A DNA stretch of 64,000 nucleotides from Clitopilus passeckerianus (Eukaryota > Basidiomycota > Agaricomycetes > Agaricales > Entolomataceae), in contig CALYLX010000056.1 in assembly GCA_944990035.1 (NCBI GenBank), positions 62,001 through 126,000 of the forward strand. The letters are read 5' to 3'. Of this stretch, positions 10,792 to 21,455 are shown piece after piece (position 1 is the first letter of the stretch; each line of letters opens with the position of its first letter). A program made the translations under genes and the position numbers. The notes beneath the pieces are model-generated. The model was not told the DNA's origin. It did not search any database and saw only the letters and a program-made list of their open reading frames with translations.

Positions 10792-12552
10792 ATGTCGGGC
10801 ACTCAGCCTACAGACCCTTCGCCCTTCTCTTCAAGGAACTCATCCTCCGCCCAACTATGGGCTCACTTACTACGGAAGGACTCTTCATCGTCGACACTGG
10901 CATCTACCTCCGAGTCCAACAGTGCAATCATTCCTCCGCTAGCACCCCTTGACAAGAACAACACGTCCATGCGCATATTGCTTCATGATACTCAGGCTCA
11001 CTTCGAGAAATTTTCGATAAAGGTGGACAATCTCATACAACATGTTGACGAAACGAAGAAGGAAATTTCTACCGTCAATACTCTCTTCCAACGAGAGCAC
11101 GGTGTCCTTGCTGAAGAACTCCTGGATCTCGGTACGCTTGACTCGGGAATTTTCTCGGAATGAACACTCAAATTTTCTTTACTTCCAGTGAATCGTAGTC
11201 AAACTGAGATACAAAAGACGATTGGAGCACCTGCACAAGAGACCACTCTTGGTGCCCTCGCAAAATCGTTGGAATATCGGATGGAGGCCCTTGACAAGAG
11301 GCTGGATGCTATTCAGATGGTGAGCGCGCTGCCTGAACTGATATACCAGTCGGATGACTTATCATCTCTCCAGTTTAATCAGACGCATTCACAGGCGCTT
11401 CAACTGCAATCTCAAACCCTACATGCACTACAAGAACAACAAAGAACTATCACGTCCGCGATTATACCGTTGATTCCACTAGTGCAAGCCATGCCACTCC
11501 ACATTCTAACAACCAGGAATGTCATCAAAGATGAACTAAGGAAACTTCAAGACACAGTTACTGACTCCGCGAAGAAAAACGCGCATAATGTTACTAACCC
11601 CACTCTGGTGCATACTGGTTCCAACAAGCGGAGGATGATTGTGGAAGATAGCGACAGCTCACCCGTTCTTGCACCTCCCTTGAAGAGGCTTCGAACTCGG
11701 TCGAAACCAACTAACGGTCCAGGTCATGACTTATCTGTGGCTTCATCGTCCAGAGTTCGGAGATCGCATTCAACGGCGGACAACAAAGACGCCTTTTCAG
11801 AGGAATCCTGTTCCTCCAGTGTCAAATCAACCCCTCTACTAATTAAACGGACATGTCCACCTGTGCATACACTCTTTACTCCAGGACGACCATCTTCGTC
11901 GGCACAAGGGGCTCACTGTTCTACTGACGCCAACTATGCCTCAACAGGCGCCCTTCAGACCACCAGAGCGCCGACACCTATGTCAGATACCCTATTCACA
12001 AAGCCTCAAGATCTTTCAACCACCAAAGCTGTCTCAAACTGGCAGAAACCTCCAGCTATTCCCTCTACTCAAGGTCGGAGTCAACGCGCCATACTTGGTA
12101 GCAGTAAGAAGCCGCCCTTGCTGCCATCAAGATACTGTACTCCTTCGATGGCCCACACACCTCAAACTAGAACACCTCCAACTGCGTCCTCTGCTTCTCG
12201 AACTCCTCTGGGATCTCTATTTCCGCCTTCAGTCACTAAAAATCGTATTCCACCTCTGTTTCCACTTGCCTCATCTAGACCTCCTCCGGCTAAGGCTGAG
12301 CCCACTTCAAGACCCCAACCTCCCACAGATCGTCAAATGACAGGCGCAATTCCAATGGCTTCGTCGAGAGGACCAACTCCTCTGACAGACAGGATTCTTG
12401 GCCGAGATCGACAATCTCCCCAGGTGAGTGGTTGAACGGAGCCTCGAGTTCAAATTTTGAGCTAACAATCATTCGTTTATCAGCGAGATGGGAGGCGCTT
12501 CATTCCCCTGATGGACTCTGACGATGAGGAGGACGAGGGTAACGAAAGCTGA
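10792..12552 (+). CDS. Coiled-coil protein with long disordered Ser/Thr/Pro tail, function unknown
   Basis: Three exons fit exactly: 10792-11131, 11189-12423 and 12484-12552, giving about 547 residues. An N-terminal Ser-rich stretch is followed by heptad-like helices from about residue 65 to 230 (for example FSIKVDNLIQHVDETKKEIS and LEYRMEALDKRLDAIQ). Next come a basic nuclear-signal-like patch (PPLKRLRTRSK) and roughly 280 residues rich in Ser, Thr, Pro and Arg. The last exon encodes RRFIPLMDSDDEEDEG, a compact motif that looks conserved. No enzyme domain was found. An early coiled coil, a long linker and a short conserved end recall meiotic or chromosome-axis scaffold proteins such as Mer2, but that is a guess. 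Confidence 0.7.
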
Positions 12553-12777
12553 GAAATTTTATGAACCATCAATCAAGTAGCCGAACCTAATCCTAAGAAG
12601 AACATACTGTAATGATCCTCAATTTATCCATTGTTTGTGATGCAATGAAATGGCTGAAATTACTCCACTAAAAACGATTAAACATAGAAATATTCTATCG
12701 TGGAGGACGTCGCTCATAAATAATATAAGCAGAAACAGAGGGCAGATATATCGAACTCTCAGGATCTGGATGATAAC

Positions 12778-14102
12778 CTAATGCTTTGCCGATAGATATT
12801 CAGCCGCAATGGTAGTCACTCGAGGATCTATTTCCTCCAAAATGGGGATGAGCTCAGCCTACACAGAAGAACCTGGTCAGCACTTCGACCTTCTAAGTTA
12901 GGAAGAGTCAAGACTTACCCAAAGCGCATCCCTAGCCTTCTTGCCTTCCAAAGTGACGACCATATCCCCCGCCTCCACAATCTGGCAGGCACTAAGGTAA
13001 GCACCCCTCTGCTGATCCTCGTTCCCTACACCGCCGGTAGCGGCATGCACCAATGTCCTTGATCCCACCCCGGTCTTCCGGGCGAGGAAGAACTGCATCA
13101 AGGTGAGTCGGAGGTAGGTCGCCAAGCCTAGTCCCCATGATCCTCGAAGAAGTTCAGAGTAGCAAAAGCCAGGGTTGACGGTGTTGACGACGGGTGCGGT
13201 TGAAGCGTGACCGAGGTGGTCCGTCAAAGAACGGGCGAAGAAGATCTCGAGAACTGCCGACGATTAGTGAGTAAGGCTGTTCTAGGCGTGGAAGGTTGTG
13301 AAAACTCACGTTTAGTATCTTCGTAGCGCGTTTTTAGATTTCTGAAGCAAGAGTCAGTAATCATGATGCCAAGATACGTCTGTTAACGACTTACCCGTTC
13401 TGCGCACAATATTCTTTACTGCCATACGTCTTCCAGAAATTCCCACTATGGATGAGTTTCTGGTCCACGTTCGACATCATATGCATCTCGCTGGTCACAA
13501 CGGTTATGCGAGGGATAGTGCCGAACTTCTTTCCCGTTTTGATCATGAGTGGCAATAGCAGGATTGCGAGAAGTGCAGGGGCTATACAATTGACTTGAAG
13601 CCTAAATAAAAGGTAAGGATTACTATCCTCGACTCGAGTGGGGACGTGTGACTTACGTTGACTCGAAGCCATCATCCGTCTGCCAAGTCGGCGCCGGTGT
13701 GGTCGATGCATTCTCAAGTAGTATATCCAGCCGTTCGCCTTTCTTGTCGAAACGATCTGCGAATGCCTTGACAGAGTCAAAGCTTGCAAGATCAATCGTC
13801 CATAGTTCGACGTTCTCGAAACCACTGGCTTCCTTGATTTCTGTATCTTTCCGTCAGTGCCTGACTCGCATGGGTGTGAAGTGATACGTACGCTTTAGCG
13901 CCTTTTTGCTTTTCTCGGAGTCCCTGCACCCAAGAATGAGCTTTCCGGGGTTCATCCGTGCGATATGTATTGAAGCCTCGAATCCAAGACCAGTATTGGC
14001 ACCAATGACTGCAATCGTTTTGCCGGCCAAATCAGCTTTGGTGACGAAAGGAATAGTCGAGTATTGCTCGTAGACAAAACCACCGAATGTAAACTTTCCC
14101 AT
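12778..14102 (-). CDS. Short-chain dehydrogenase/reductase, retinol-dehydrogenase-like
   Basis: NAD(P)-dependent oxidoreductase of the classical SDR type; the substrate cannot be read from sequence. Near the start, GKTIAVIGANTGLGFE is the TGxxxGxG cofactor motif. DLASFDSVKAFADRF and the region equivalent to NNAG (LLENAST) follow. The catalytic pair lies in YEDTK near 13320, just before an intron, continuing as LLEIFFARSL. NTVNPGFCYSELLR is the usual PG motif after the active site. About five introns interrupt it, and the stop is at 12778. The second Asn of NNAG is replaced by Glu (LENA), a mild oddity seen in some fungal SDRs. Confidence 0.88.
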
Positions 14103-14180
14103 GGCAAATAAACAGTAAATTGAGAGTTAGAGAAAGGAGGTGAGGATTTGGGTTGAGGCCAAAAACCGTAAGATCACCCA

Positions 14181-14187
14181 TTTATAC
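14181..14187 (-). promoter_or_regulatory. TATA box of the SDR gene
   Basis: GGTATAAATGGGTG reads on the minus strand about 80 nt upstream of the SDR start codon, a normal distance for a fungal TATA box. Confidence 0.5.
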
Positions 14188-14530
14188 CAGTGTGCCAGTG
14201 TCCCCTAGCGTAATAGGGATAGACATCATGGCATTCAGCCGATGCACGGCTGTGGGTGGATAACCGTCTGTTTGACTTGTCATCTGGTGAATGTAAGGGT
14301 CTTCATTCAACTGGTCGGAAAGCCAACCGAAGGTACCTCAATTAAGACTGAAAGCACCCGTTTTTGGCTCGATCTCCGAGACCCCATGGAACAGTAGCCA
14401 ATCACAATCGCTGATCACGGTTGCGTTTATCGCCTTGAGTCAGAACGGTGATGGCCGAGAATTCTGGTCCGCCAAACCTTTGCCTATCCTGGCTTGGACA
14501 CGTACAACTTCGCTTGAAAGCAAAACTTTT

Positions 14531-15040
14531 CCAACGTGTACTGTATGACTGGCTCATTGCGGACTCATTCAGTACCTATTCCTGCAAATCCTGATGGCTA
14601 GACTGAAATTGGCGTCGCTCGTCTGCTGAACTCATCGAACAGCTGGACCCAATATACTTAGACAATGAACTCAGCCTGGAAGCTCTTTCGTTAGAACCAA
14701 CGTTCGACAGGCCAGGCTTTACTGAAGACCACTTGAGGGCGTGCATCTTCTAGCGACGCGAAAAAGAAGATGCACGCCCAGGAACTTCGGAACCATTCTG
14801 AGGGCAGCACCGAAGGCCGCTCTCAGCCTGGTTCCAAAGACCAGTCTCCGCACCAGTGACCACGTAATACCGCGGCATTACGGGCACCTCGAACGGGGCA
14901 TACCTTCATCCAGGATTAATTTCTGGCCTCTGCAACGAGGGCACATTTTGACCGCTGAACAGAGGAGGCTGACTTTGAGCCATTCTCAAAGCGGCTGGAA
15001 GCCATGCGATCATGACATGCTAGGTCAAGAACAACAAGGG
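14531..15040. repeat. Dispersed repeat, copy 1 (compact form)
   Basis: This non-coding stretch is recognisably similar to two pieces of the kinase cluster. Bases about 14531-14680 match about 20844-21005, including the shared 20-mer AAATTGGCGTCGCTCGTCTG. Bases about 14709-15030 match about 22407-22700, including AGGCCAGGCTTTACTGA and ATTACGGGCACCT. Here the two pieces are only about 30 nt apart. In the cluster they are about 1.4 kb apart, with a small orphan gene between them. No protein-coding content was recognised. Similarity was judged by eye, and I give no percentage. Confidence 0.65.
14737..14779. repeat. Perfect 15-bp inverted repeat (hairpin) with 13-nt loop
   Basis: GGGCGTGCATCTTCT at 14737-14751 is the exact reverse complement of AGAAGATGCACGCCC at 14765-14779, with a 13-base loop AGCGACGCGAAAA. 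It lies inside copy 1 of the dispersed repeat. Copy 2 near 22440-22475 keeps only a degraded 3' arm (GAACCATGCGTCC). Confidence 0.85.
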
Positions 15041-15201
15041 CAAAGTCCTGTTGGATTCGGCTTTCTGCCCTATAACCCATAACGTAATGGGTTATACCTC
15101 AGCCAAGACCTCAGCGCATTATCTAGTTGACAAATGAGCCGACTTAGATTGTTGATGAAATGAAGAAGTCATCATTTACCTAAAGGCGAGAACAACTCAA
15201 C

Positions 15202-15278
15202 GCCCCGTGGTATAGTGGCTAGTTCACAGCCACCATATGGCTAGATAGGAAGTCCTGTTCGACTCAGGAGCTCTACCA
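15202..15278 (+). other. tRNA-like remnant, possible tRNA pseudogene or SINE head
   Basis: The stretch has a D-arm-like segment (TATAGTGGCTAGTTCA) resembling the A box. It also has a clear T-arm: TCCTG, a seven-base loop TTCGACT, then CAGGA, resembling the B box. The two ends do not form a seven-pair acceptor stem, and the anticodon arm is weak. It is therefore not an intact tRNA. It could be a decayed tRNA or the tRNA-derived head of a SINE, next to other repeat material. Confidence 0.4.
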
Positions 15279-15515
15279 ATTTGAACTCGTCCAGCGGATT
15301 TTCTGATCGCTCAGTCACTTTGTCTCTATTCTTTCCGAGTTGGTCAAGTAAGAATTCTTTCCGTCGCTCAAAACACCTCTACTTCTCGAATTGTCGTCTT
15401 CAGAGCTTGGTCTCGCGCACTGCAAATTATGCTTATCTTTCCAGTTCTGAGATCGGAGCTTTGACGAGATGTCTATTAGATTGGGAAATCGACCAGAAGA
15501 TGGTGTTCTAGAGCT

Positions 15516-15830
15516 CTAGCGGATACTGTATGACGAATGCGCCTCATATGGCTTCCGGCCCCTTGATAGGGTGAGATCCTCGGTGGGATCAGCTTGAAAG
15601 CCAATGGCTCGGGCTTGGGCTCGGGACACATTTTTCCTAATCTTACGGTCGTCGGGGAAGCTCAGTCGCAACGGAGATGACCCCTGGCATTGAAGAAGCG
15701 AATTGCTAAGTCGCATATTCACAGACGCCACAGTTGCCAGCACCAATAGGCCGCTCTGGGGACTAAGCTGGAGAATCACGGTCAGAGGAATTTGCTAAAC
15801 ACTTACAAATAGCTTTAATAGATGGGCCAT
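15516..15830 (-). CDS. Small hypothetical protein with hydrophobic N-terminus
   Basis: MAHLLKLF is followed by a GTAAGT donor and a short intron of about 39 nt ending TTCTCCAG. The reading then continues LSPQSGLLVLATVAS..., giving about 95 residues to the stop at 15516. The N-terminus could be a signal peptide; the rest is polar and Arg-rich with one Cys. No family was recognised. It sits in a repeat-rich, decayed neighbourhood and may not be a real gene. Confidence 0.3.
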
Positions 15831-15898
15831 GATACAAATAGAAGTTCAACGTTCAACTTGGATATTCACTAGCACTCTGCCCGACCGTTGCCTTCATA

Positions 15899-17136
15899 AT
15901 GGCCCCCAACAACTATTGGTATTATACCACCCCGAACACCACCAGGCCGTCTGTACTCGCTTCAATTATCCACGATAAGCTCTCTATGATCCCTCACCCA
16001 CAAATTTCCCCGCCATCGACGGCGAGGCTGAACAGTTGAACCTAAGGGTCGCGGCCGACAACATGGACTCCACCGCGAAAGTCAACACCATCAAGGATGG
16101 CGTACTGTTGCTAGGAGAGGCGTCTGGTGCGTACCTGAAGAGGGCGTCATTTAACTACGGAGTTAGGGCTTATGAGGTACTCTTGCATCGAATTTTCCGC
16201 TTCGTCTGTCTGGTAACGTGGTTAAACTGTCACAGGATCTTCTCCAAGCTATGGGTGACCAGACAGTGCTTGCCCATGTGCTAACAAAAGCCGATCCTCA
16301 ATTACCAACATATCTGGCTCCTGGTGATCTTTCATGCCGACAAATAGAGAACCTTTTTCTGCCCATGGATGTGAAGACGCGGTTGAAGTACTTCTTATTT
16401 CTGCTTGGCCTGAGCCACAGAATCGCTAGCTCCAAAGAACGGGACGCGTTAGAGAAGTGGATTGACGCCTTTGTGAAGGTCTACGGACGCCTCAGCAAGA
16501 AGGCATTCACAGAAATATACTATGAGTACGTGTGGACCTCTTTTCTTATTCCAAATGCGCATATACTCATCTTGTATGACACATGTGATAGAGAAGCTGT
16601 CTCTTTTGACGATGCCACGTTGGTTGAACGGTTTTTATACTTCTTCGGCTTCTTAACGCCTGTTCTCCGTGTTGGACTACTGCTGTTGGACTACTCTGAT
16701 TATTGGTAAGGTGAGCCCGCTCTTGCGTGATCCACTACTCAAGGTAGACTTGCTTTCTAGGGCTTGGGTCTATCCGATGGTCATTGAGTGGTATATGGCA
16801 AAAGCTCTTCCTATTTTTCGTCGGTTAGTCCTTTTGAATGCACTTTGTTCAGATGATCTTATTGGCGGCCGCCAGAGTATACGGTTACATTCGTTGATCA
16901 GCTATAGAAACATATGGGACTACGTTGAGAGTGGCATTTTCGGGTTTCTAACTCGACTAGATTACAACTTTATTTCGATAGTTTTGTATTACATGGTAAT
17001 TACTCCAATACATGTGTCCAGTACTCTCCCAAACAGCCTCTTGCTGAAATCCATCTATTTGCGAGCAAGGTTTACTAAAATTCCTAGAACGGCGGCAATG
17101 ACGAGAAGCGGCGTTATTTTGGCTGGACCTAGCTGA
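15899..17136 (+). CDS. Orphan protein with hydrophobic helices, apparent early frame break
   Basis: Unknown family. The well-supported part runs from about 16018: IDGEAEQLNLRVAADNMDST, an intron after VRAYE, then DLLQAMGDQ. The middle is helical and charged. Further introns near 16526-16591 and 16707-16760 join in phase to hydrophobic segments (FLYFFGFLTPVLRVGLLLLDY; WVYPMVIEWYMAKALPIFRRL). An upstream ATG at 15899 opens MAPNNYWYYTTPNTTRPSV..., but its frame ends at 16038. It would fit the downstream frame only with a one-base change near 16009, so either the start lies downstream or the gene carries a frameshift. The 3' end overlaps the convergent orphan on the minus strand. Confidence 0.5.
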
Positions 17137-17968
17137 CGTCGGTCATCAGGAGCGTAATCAGGAGCGGTCTGACTGAAATTGAGATTTAATAACAGTCTGA
17201 CAGATAGAAACTTGAAACTGGAAGACTCACACTCCGTACGCATATATTCTCTTGGCGTTCTTGATTCTTGCGGCGAGCCCTCTAATGTAACCTTTCAACC
17301 AGCGATCTAGCTCGTTCTGGTGGCCATCGACGATTTCAAAGGTTGAAAGGCTAATAGCAACAGCGAGATAAAATACAAATGCGGTGTCTGACGGGTCTGG
17401 AGAACATAGTTCGGCTTGCCAGCGCTTTTTGAGGCTTTGGGGGAGGTAGGCGGTACTTCGTGGTTTGGATTATGTGCGCGATGGTAGAGGAAGATAGAAT
17501 AATCGCCTGCCCAATTTATTAGTAAGGTGGTGCCCTTTCAGCTGGTAAGCTCAATATATGCGGTAGAACAAACCTCGTATAACTTGGGTTGATCTAGATA
17601 CATTTCGGGGTTCTCCCGGCGAAGGTGTGTTCGGATTGTCTTTTGAACGTGCCGCCGACCCCCCCCCCTCCCCAGCTAGTTCCACGGCCCCTGATTTCGA
17701 AATCTCAGGTATTGTTATCCAGGACTCTCCTTCCCCCAAAGGGAGCAGCCCCAGACCCCCAAATTCCTCTTTACCGCCAGCAAAACTAAGGCCCTGCTTG
17801 ACAAATCTTTCGATAGCTTGCTCCGGATCGTATTGTCCTTTGACATGGGCGATAACACAAGGATCTCTTTTGAAATACATGAGAAGGATGTGAGAACTTA
17901 GAGAAGGTACGACCGGATTGACGCTGGATTGGCGTTGTATATTTGAGTGTCGATAAGTCTGAGTTCAC
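17055..17968 (-). pseudogene. Orphan gene with C-terminal tail anchor, frame broken at a homopolymer
   Basis: The first coding block is MYFKRDPCVIAHVKGQYDPEQAIERF... near 17880. Its frame ends in low-complexity residues after a ten-C run (17659-17668). Shifting frame at that run yields a much more protein-like continuation (HVQKTIRTHLRRENPEMYLD, then QPKLYE) up to a GTTTGT donor near 17570. A later exon (YLPQSLKKRWQAELCSPDP...TFEIVDGHQNELDRWLKGYI) runs near 17250-17450. After an intron, the last exon ends ITPLLVIAAVLGILVNLARK, a single membrane segment at the extreme C-terminus (tail anchor). The join between the second and third blocks is also out of phase. It is either a decayed gene or one misread by sequencing. 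No family was recognised. Confidence 0.45.
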
Positions 17969-18257
17969 GTTTATTGAGGGCGCTTATTGGGCGTTAGAGG
18001 TGTGACGTCACAAGATCCATGGATGTGATCAGGATGTGATTGACATTCGGGAGTGTGTTGAAACCACTACGCAGACAGTTTGAAGGGTTGGGCCGTATTA
18101 ATATTTCTTAAGGCAGAAATCATAATAACTAAATGTTCTCTTATTGTCCATGTAGTGATAGAAATGGGGATAGGGACAAGGCGTAACTCAAATGTCAAAT
18201 ATCTTCAACTTGAAGTTTGCATGGCTCATTTCCAATTAGATTCCACCCCGCGCAGTC

Positions 18258-18842
18258 CTAGTCAATCCGTTCGAGGATGCAAGGAGCCTTGACACCCGAT
18301 TCGACCATCTCACATATCAGCCTGCACCTTGTTAGAGCCGGAGCACTTTCTCGACGATAGCTTGCTCACCTTTGTGCTAGGAATGGTAAGAGGAGTGTAA
18401 ATAATTTTACAAGAAGTGCTCGCCCCTGAGCTTGGTCATCGTCAAATATTCGGGAGAGCGCGACCCAAAAATCAGTAGGTCTGGCCTCAGGCATGCCCAG
18501 ATGGTTCAGGATTGACTGAGCCGTCCCTTCCGATCTAAGTTGGTTTACCAGAGCCTAGACGACGTGAGCATGAACTATGACACGGTTGAGTTGGAAGACA
18601 CATACGGCCTGCCAATCTAGATCTACATTCGGGAAACGTTTCAATACAAATGAGATGGCTTCTTCCCCACAGCGTTCTTTGCCGCTAACCACTGCAACTG
18701 AATAAGGATCGCTCTTCTTTCGACGCTTAGCGATTCTGGTCCACGATTCGATGACCTTCTTTGACTCCTCTGCCAACCGCTGGGGAATGGCGCATTTGTT
18801 CTTCTTAAGATACACCGGTAAGTGGAAGCGTTGGCGTGTCAT
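18258..18842 (-). CDS. Small orphan protein O1, paralogue of O2 at 21.5-22.1 kb
   Basis: Two main exons join at an intron after LDWQA (donor GTATGT near 18607, acceptor CGTCTAG near 18557). Translation starts MTRQRFHLPVYLKK and has a basic helical stretch (SWTRIAKRRKK). After the intron it reads ALVNQLRSEGTAQSILNHLG and MPEARPTDFWVALSRIFDDD, then a hydrophobic Leu-rich segment (LLVKLFTLLLPFLAQR). A last short exon ends at 18258 or a little before. The second exon aligns with the second exon of O2 with the same intron position, which supports both as real genes of one family. Function unknown. It is followed downstream in transcription by unrelated orphans and preceded by kinase pseudogene A. 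Confidence 0.6.
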
Positions 18843-19298
18843 AGCAAAGGCGGGACGCTCACATGAGAGGAAGAGTTAATGACTTCGAATGGCGGCGTGA
18901 TGGGCTAGAGAGATGATAGAACAGGGAGAGTGGCTAGTTAGGTGGATAGCCATCGAAAGCCCAACTGATTGCCAAACAAGAGCAACCAAAAGGTCGTTGC
19001 CACCCTCAGGTTTTGTGCACATAAGTATCCTCGCAACGCGATGGAAGTGTACGCCGAATTTTCCAGTCCCGATGATCGTCCAAGGTCCTGGGTGGCAATC
19101 TCGTATACTCTTGCAAACGAACTGATATACAAACGCCGTGCGGGAGGCGTGTTTTGTTCATAAGTATTACTTGGCCTTCGTGCAAGAGTACAACAAGAGT
19201 AGTGTCTGTTGACGAGTAACCAAAGGAGGCCGTGTATTGCCGTTAGGAACACTAGTACATGGAAAACAGTGCTGTTGCTAATACACGAGAGTTAGATA

Positions 19299-20629
19299 TC
19301 AGCTGGAGGCTCTTGGACCATCTTCGAGCAACGACAGCATCTCCCTGACGTACGGGTGCTCCAAACATTGCCCAGCCGTCAACCTCAGCGCAGGATCTCA
19401 CTTGAAAAGGCCGCTGATCATGTCGATGAGCGAACTCAGGTTCCGCAAATCAAAGAGGGCCTTGATATCGTTTAGTGGTAGCTGTCGAAAAAGGCAAGTT
19501 AGACTAGAATGTGAATTTAAATGGAGAGGAGAACTACGTCAAGAAATTCAAACCCGACGCAACGCGCCAGCCTGACGCCTATTTCCCAAAGTCCACCCCT
19601 TCGTTAGCCTCTCCCCGTTTGTTGTCCGGAACTCCCGAGAACGTCAATCATGTTTTTGACTTTATTAATCCAGTCAGATCCCGGAAAGGCTGGTCGTAGT
19701 GTCACCAGTTCGGCCAAGACAACTCCTAAAGCCCACAGGTCCACAGGCGTAGAGTACTCTCTGCCGAGAAGTAGTATTTCGGGGCCGCGATACCATCCCT
19801 CAGAAGCATATTCTGTGTATGGAGGCTGCGAATCGAGAGATCGAGCGAGTCCAAAGTCTGCGATTTTGACGATAGCAACGCCGCCCGGGATGCCTTTCGT
19901 CCACGAGGAGGGGCGAGAGTCTAGGATTATCATAGTTGCAAGTCGCGGTGACCAGGACGTTTTCTAGGACGAAGTCCCGGTGAAATTATCCGTGGGAGTG
20001 GATGTGGTTGAGCCCAAGAACGACTTGATAAGCAGCCAACTGGCCCGCCGCAAAACTACCTGCCCCTGCGAGACCACTTGGTTGCCTTCCATAGGCTCGA
20101 AAACGATGTAGCGCCCTCGCCGTTCCGGGGCGATGAAAACATCGCACGAAGGAATGATATCGGGGTGTGCAAGGAGAGTCTGAAGAGCCTGAAAACGTTA
20201 GGAGGCTAAGCCAGGTTTTCTCCGGATGAAATGTATCATGTACACCTGTAATCCTTTCAACCGCTAACTCAGCCCATCCCATTGCCCTTTCACCCGTTTG
20301 ATTGCAAAAAGTCATTTCTCAGCCCGTTCAGGCCTCCCACCGTTAGCTTGCATAGCTGAAGGTGCTATATTGGATGGAAGGGTTCCTCGCTGCCAGTCAC
20401 AAAGCCAAACCGCAGCAAAGGACTCCGAGAGCCTTGGTAGCCGTATAGGAGGGAACGGACCCTACAGAAATATAGTAAGCGCGCACTGCGTCTCCCGAGA
20501 TAAGGATTCGGAACTCACTGCTTCGAATGACTCATCAGGTACGGGGCGGTTATCTTCAATTGTGGCATTTAGAAAGCCAGCGACAGATGGTTGGTTGGAC
20601 TTTGAGGGTAGTGGCATTTGGGTCGTCAT
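19299..20629 (-). pseudogene. RCK/MAK/Ime2-type protein kinase pseudogene (copy A)
   Basis: Clear relative of the kinase at 22962-24347 but broken. DFG (VKIADFGLARSLDS), a changed APE region (WYRGPEILLL) and VDLWALGVVLAEL are readable near 19690-19880. By comparison with copy B, the damage is as follows. The Trp codon after HIHSHG is a TAA stop (19986-19988), directly before HRD. A five-base shortening before the DFG segment shifts the frame. A four-base loss destroys the glycine loop near 20430. Frames break in the insert near 19620. The Trp of KWDP is a TGA stop (19398-19400). HRDIAPEN of copy B reads HRDFVLEN here. With at least two stops and three frameshifts it cannot encode a kinase. 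Confidence 0.88.
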
Positions 20630-20843
20630 GGATGGGCCATCTGGTGGTAGTTGTTCGGAGCAGGCTGTTTGTTACGCGTTTAATTCCCAGATCTATAGCA
20701 CTGGCTTGAAGCAACACCTGTATGTGTCCTCTGGTCGCCCTTTCATGGTCTGTGTCGTTGTCTGCCTCTCTGCAATGGTTACGGTGGCGGTGGTAATGAG
20801 CAATGGTGACCCTAGCTGGGACGCGCTTAAGAGCGAATTTTTG

Positions 20844-21005
20844 CCAACGTGTACTTGCTATTCAACCGGCTCATTAAGAACTCAAGCATATTCCTACGAA
20901 TTCTGCGTTCTCCTGATGTCTAGACTAAAATTGGCGTCGCTCGTCTGCGGAACTCATCGAACAGAACAGGTATACTTGAACGATGGACTCAGCCTTGACG
21001 CCGCC
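20844..21005. repeat. Dispersed repeat, copy 2 left piece
   Basis: Matches 14531-14680 (shared CCAACGTGTACT, AAATTGGCGTCGCTCGTCTG and GAACTCATCGAACAG). Similarity fades just after ACTCAGCCT near 21000. The remainder of the repeat resumes at about 22407. Confidence 0.6.
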
Positions 21006-21455
21006 GCTCTTTCTGTGATCATCCACGACATTGACAATGACCAGGCTACTATGAGGAGCTCAACTGCCCTGTTTTCAATGTCCTGCCCCACACAGTAGAG
21101 GGTCGCAGTGAAGTATCCCGTTTGTTGGTGGTATACCATGGTACTTTCCTTTCGGCGAATGTTCCTCCCTCGAGCATGCCTGTGTGATGTCCTTTGTTAA
21201 AAGGTCAATGATCGGATGCTGAGGAGTCAAAGAACCCAAGGATATATCAATAGCTGTCAGGCCCGAAGAAGTGGTTTACGTCTTAAGAATTATCTACTCT
21301 GAGTATTACGTTCCTTCAGATCTAGCCAGGATGTACTGTATATAATATTTTCAATGAAGACTTTTCATGGACAGATAGGATCGAAACTGAGTATTATAAC
21401 AATGTTGGGCTCCTCTTCCTCTTTTTCCAAATAGATTCTTGCTGTCCCATGGACT

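Noticed and set aside
14741..15082. 113-codon plus-strand frame in the dispersed repeat
   Set aside because: Not conserved in the second copy at 22.4 kb and includes the hairpin arm.
20298..21098. 266-codon plus-strand open frame upstream of kinase A
   Set aside because: It lies antisense to the 5' part of the kinase pseudogene and its duplicated flank; no independent domain or conserved counterpart at kinase B.
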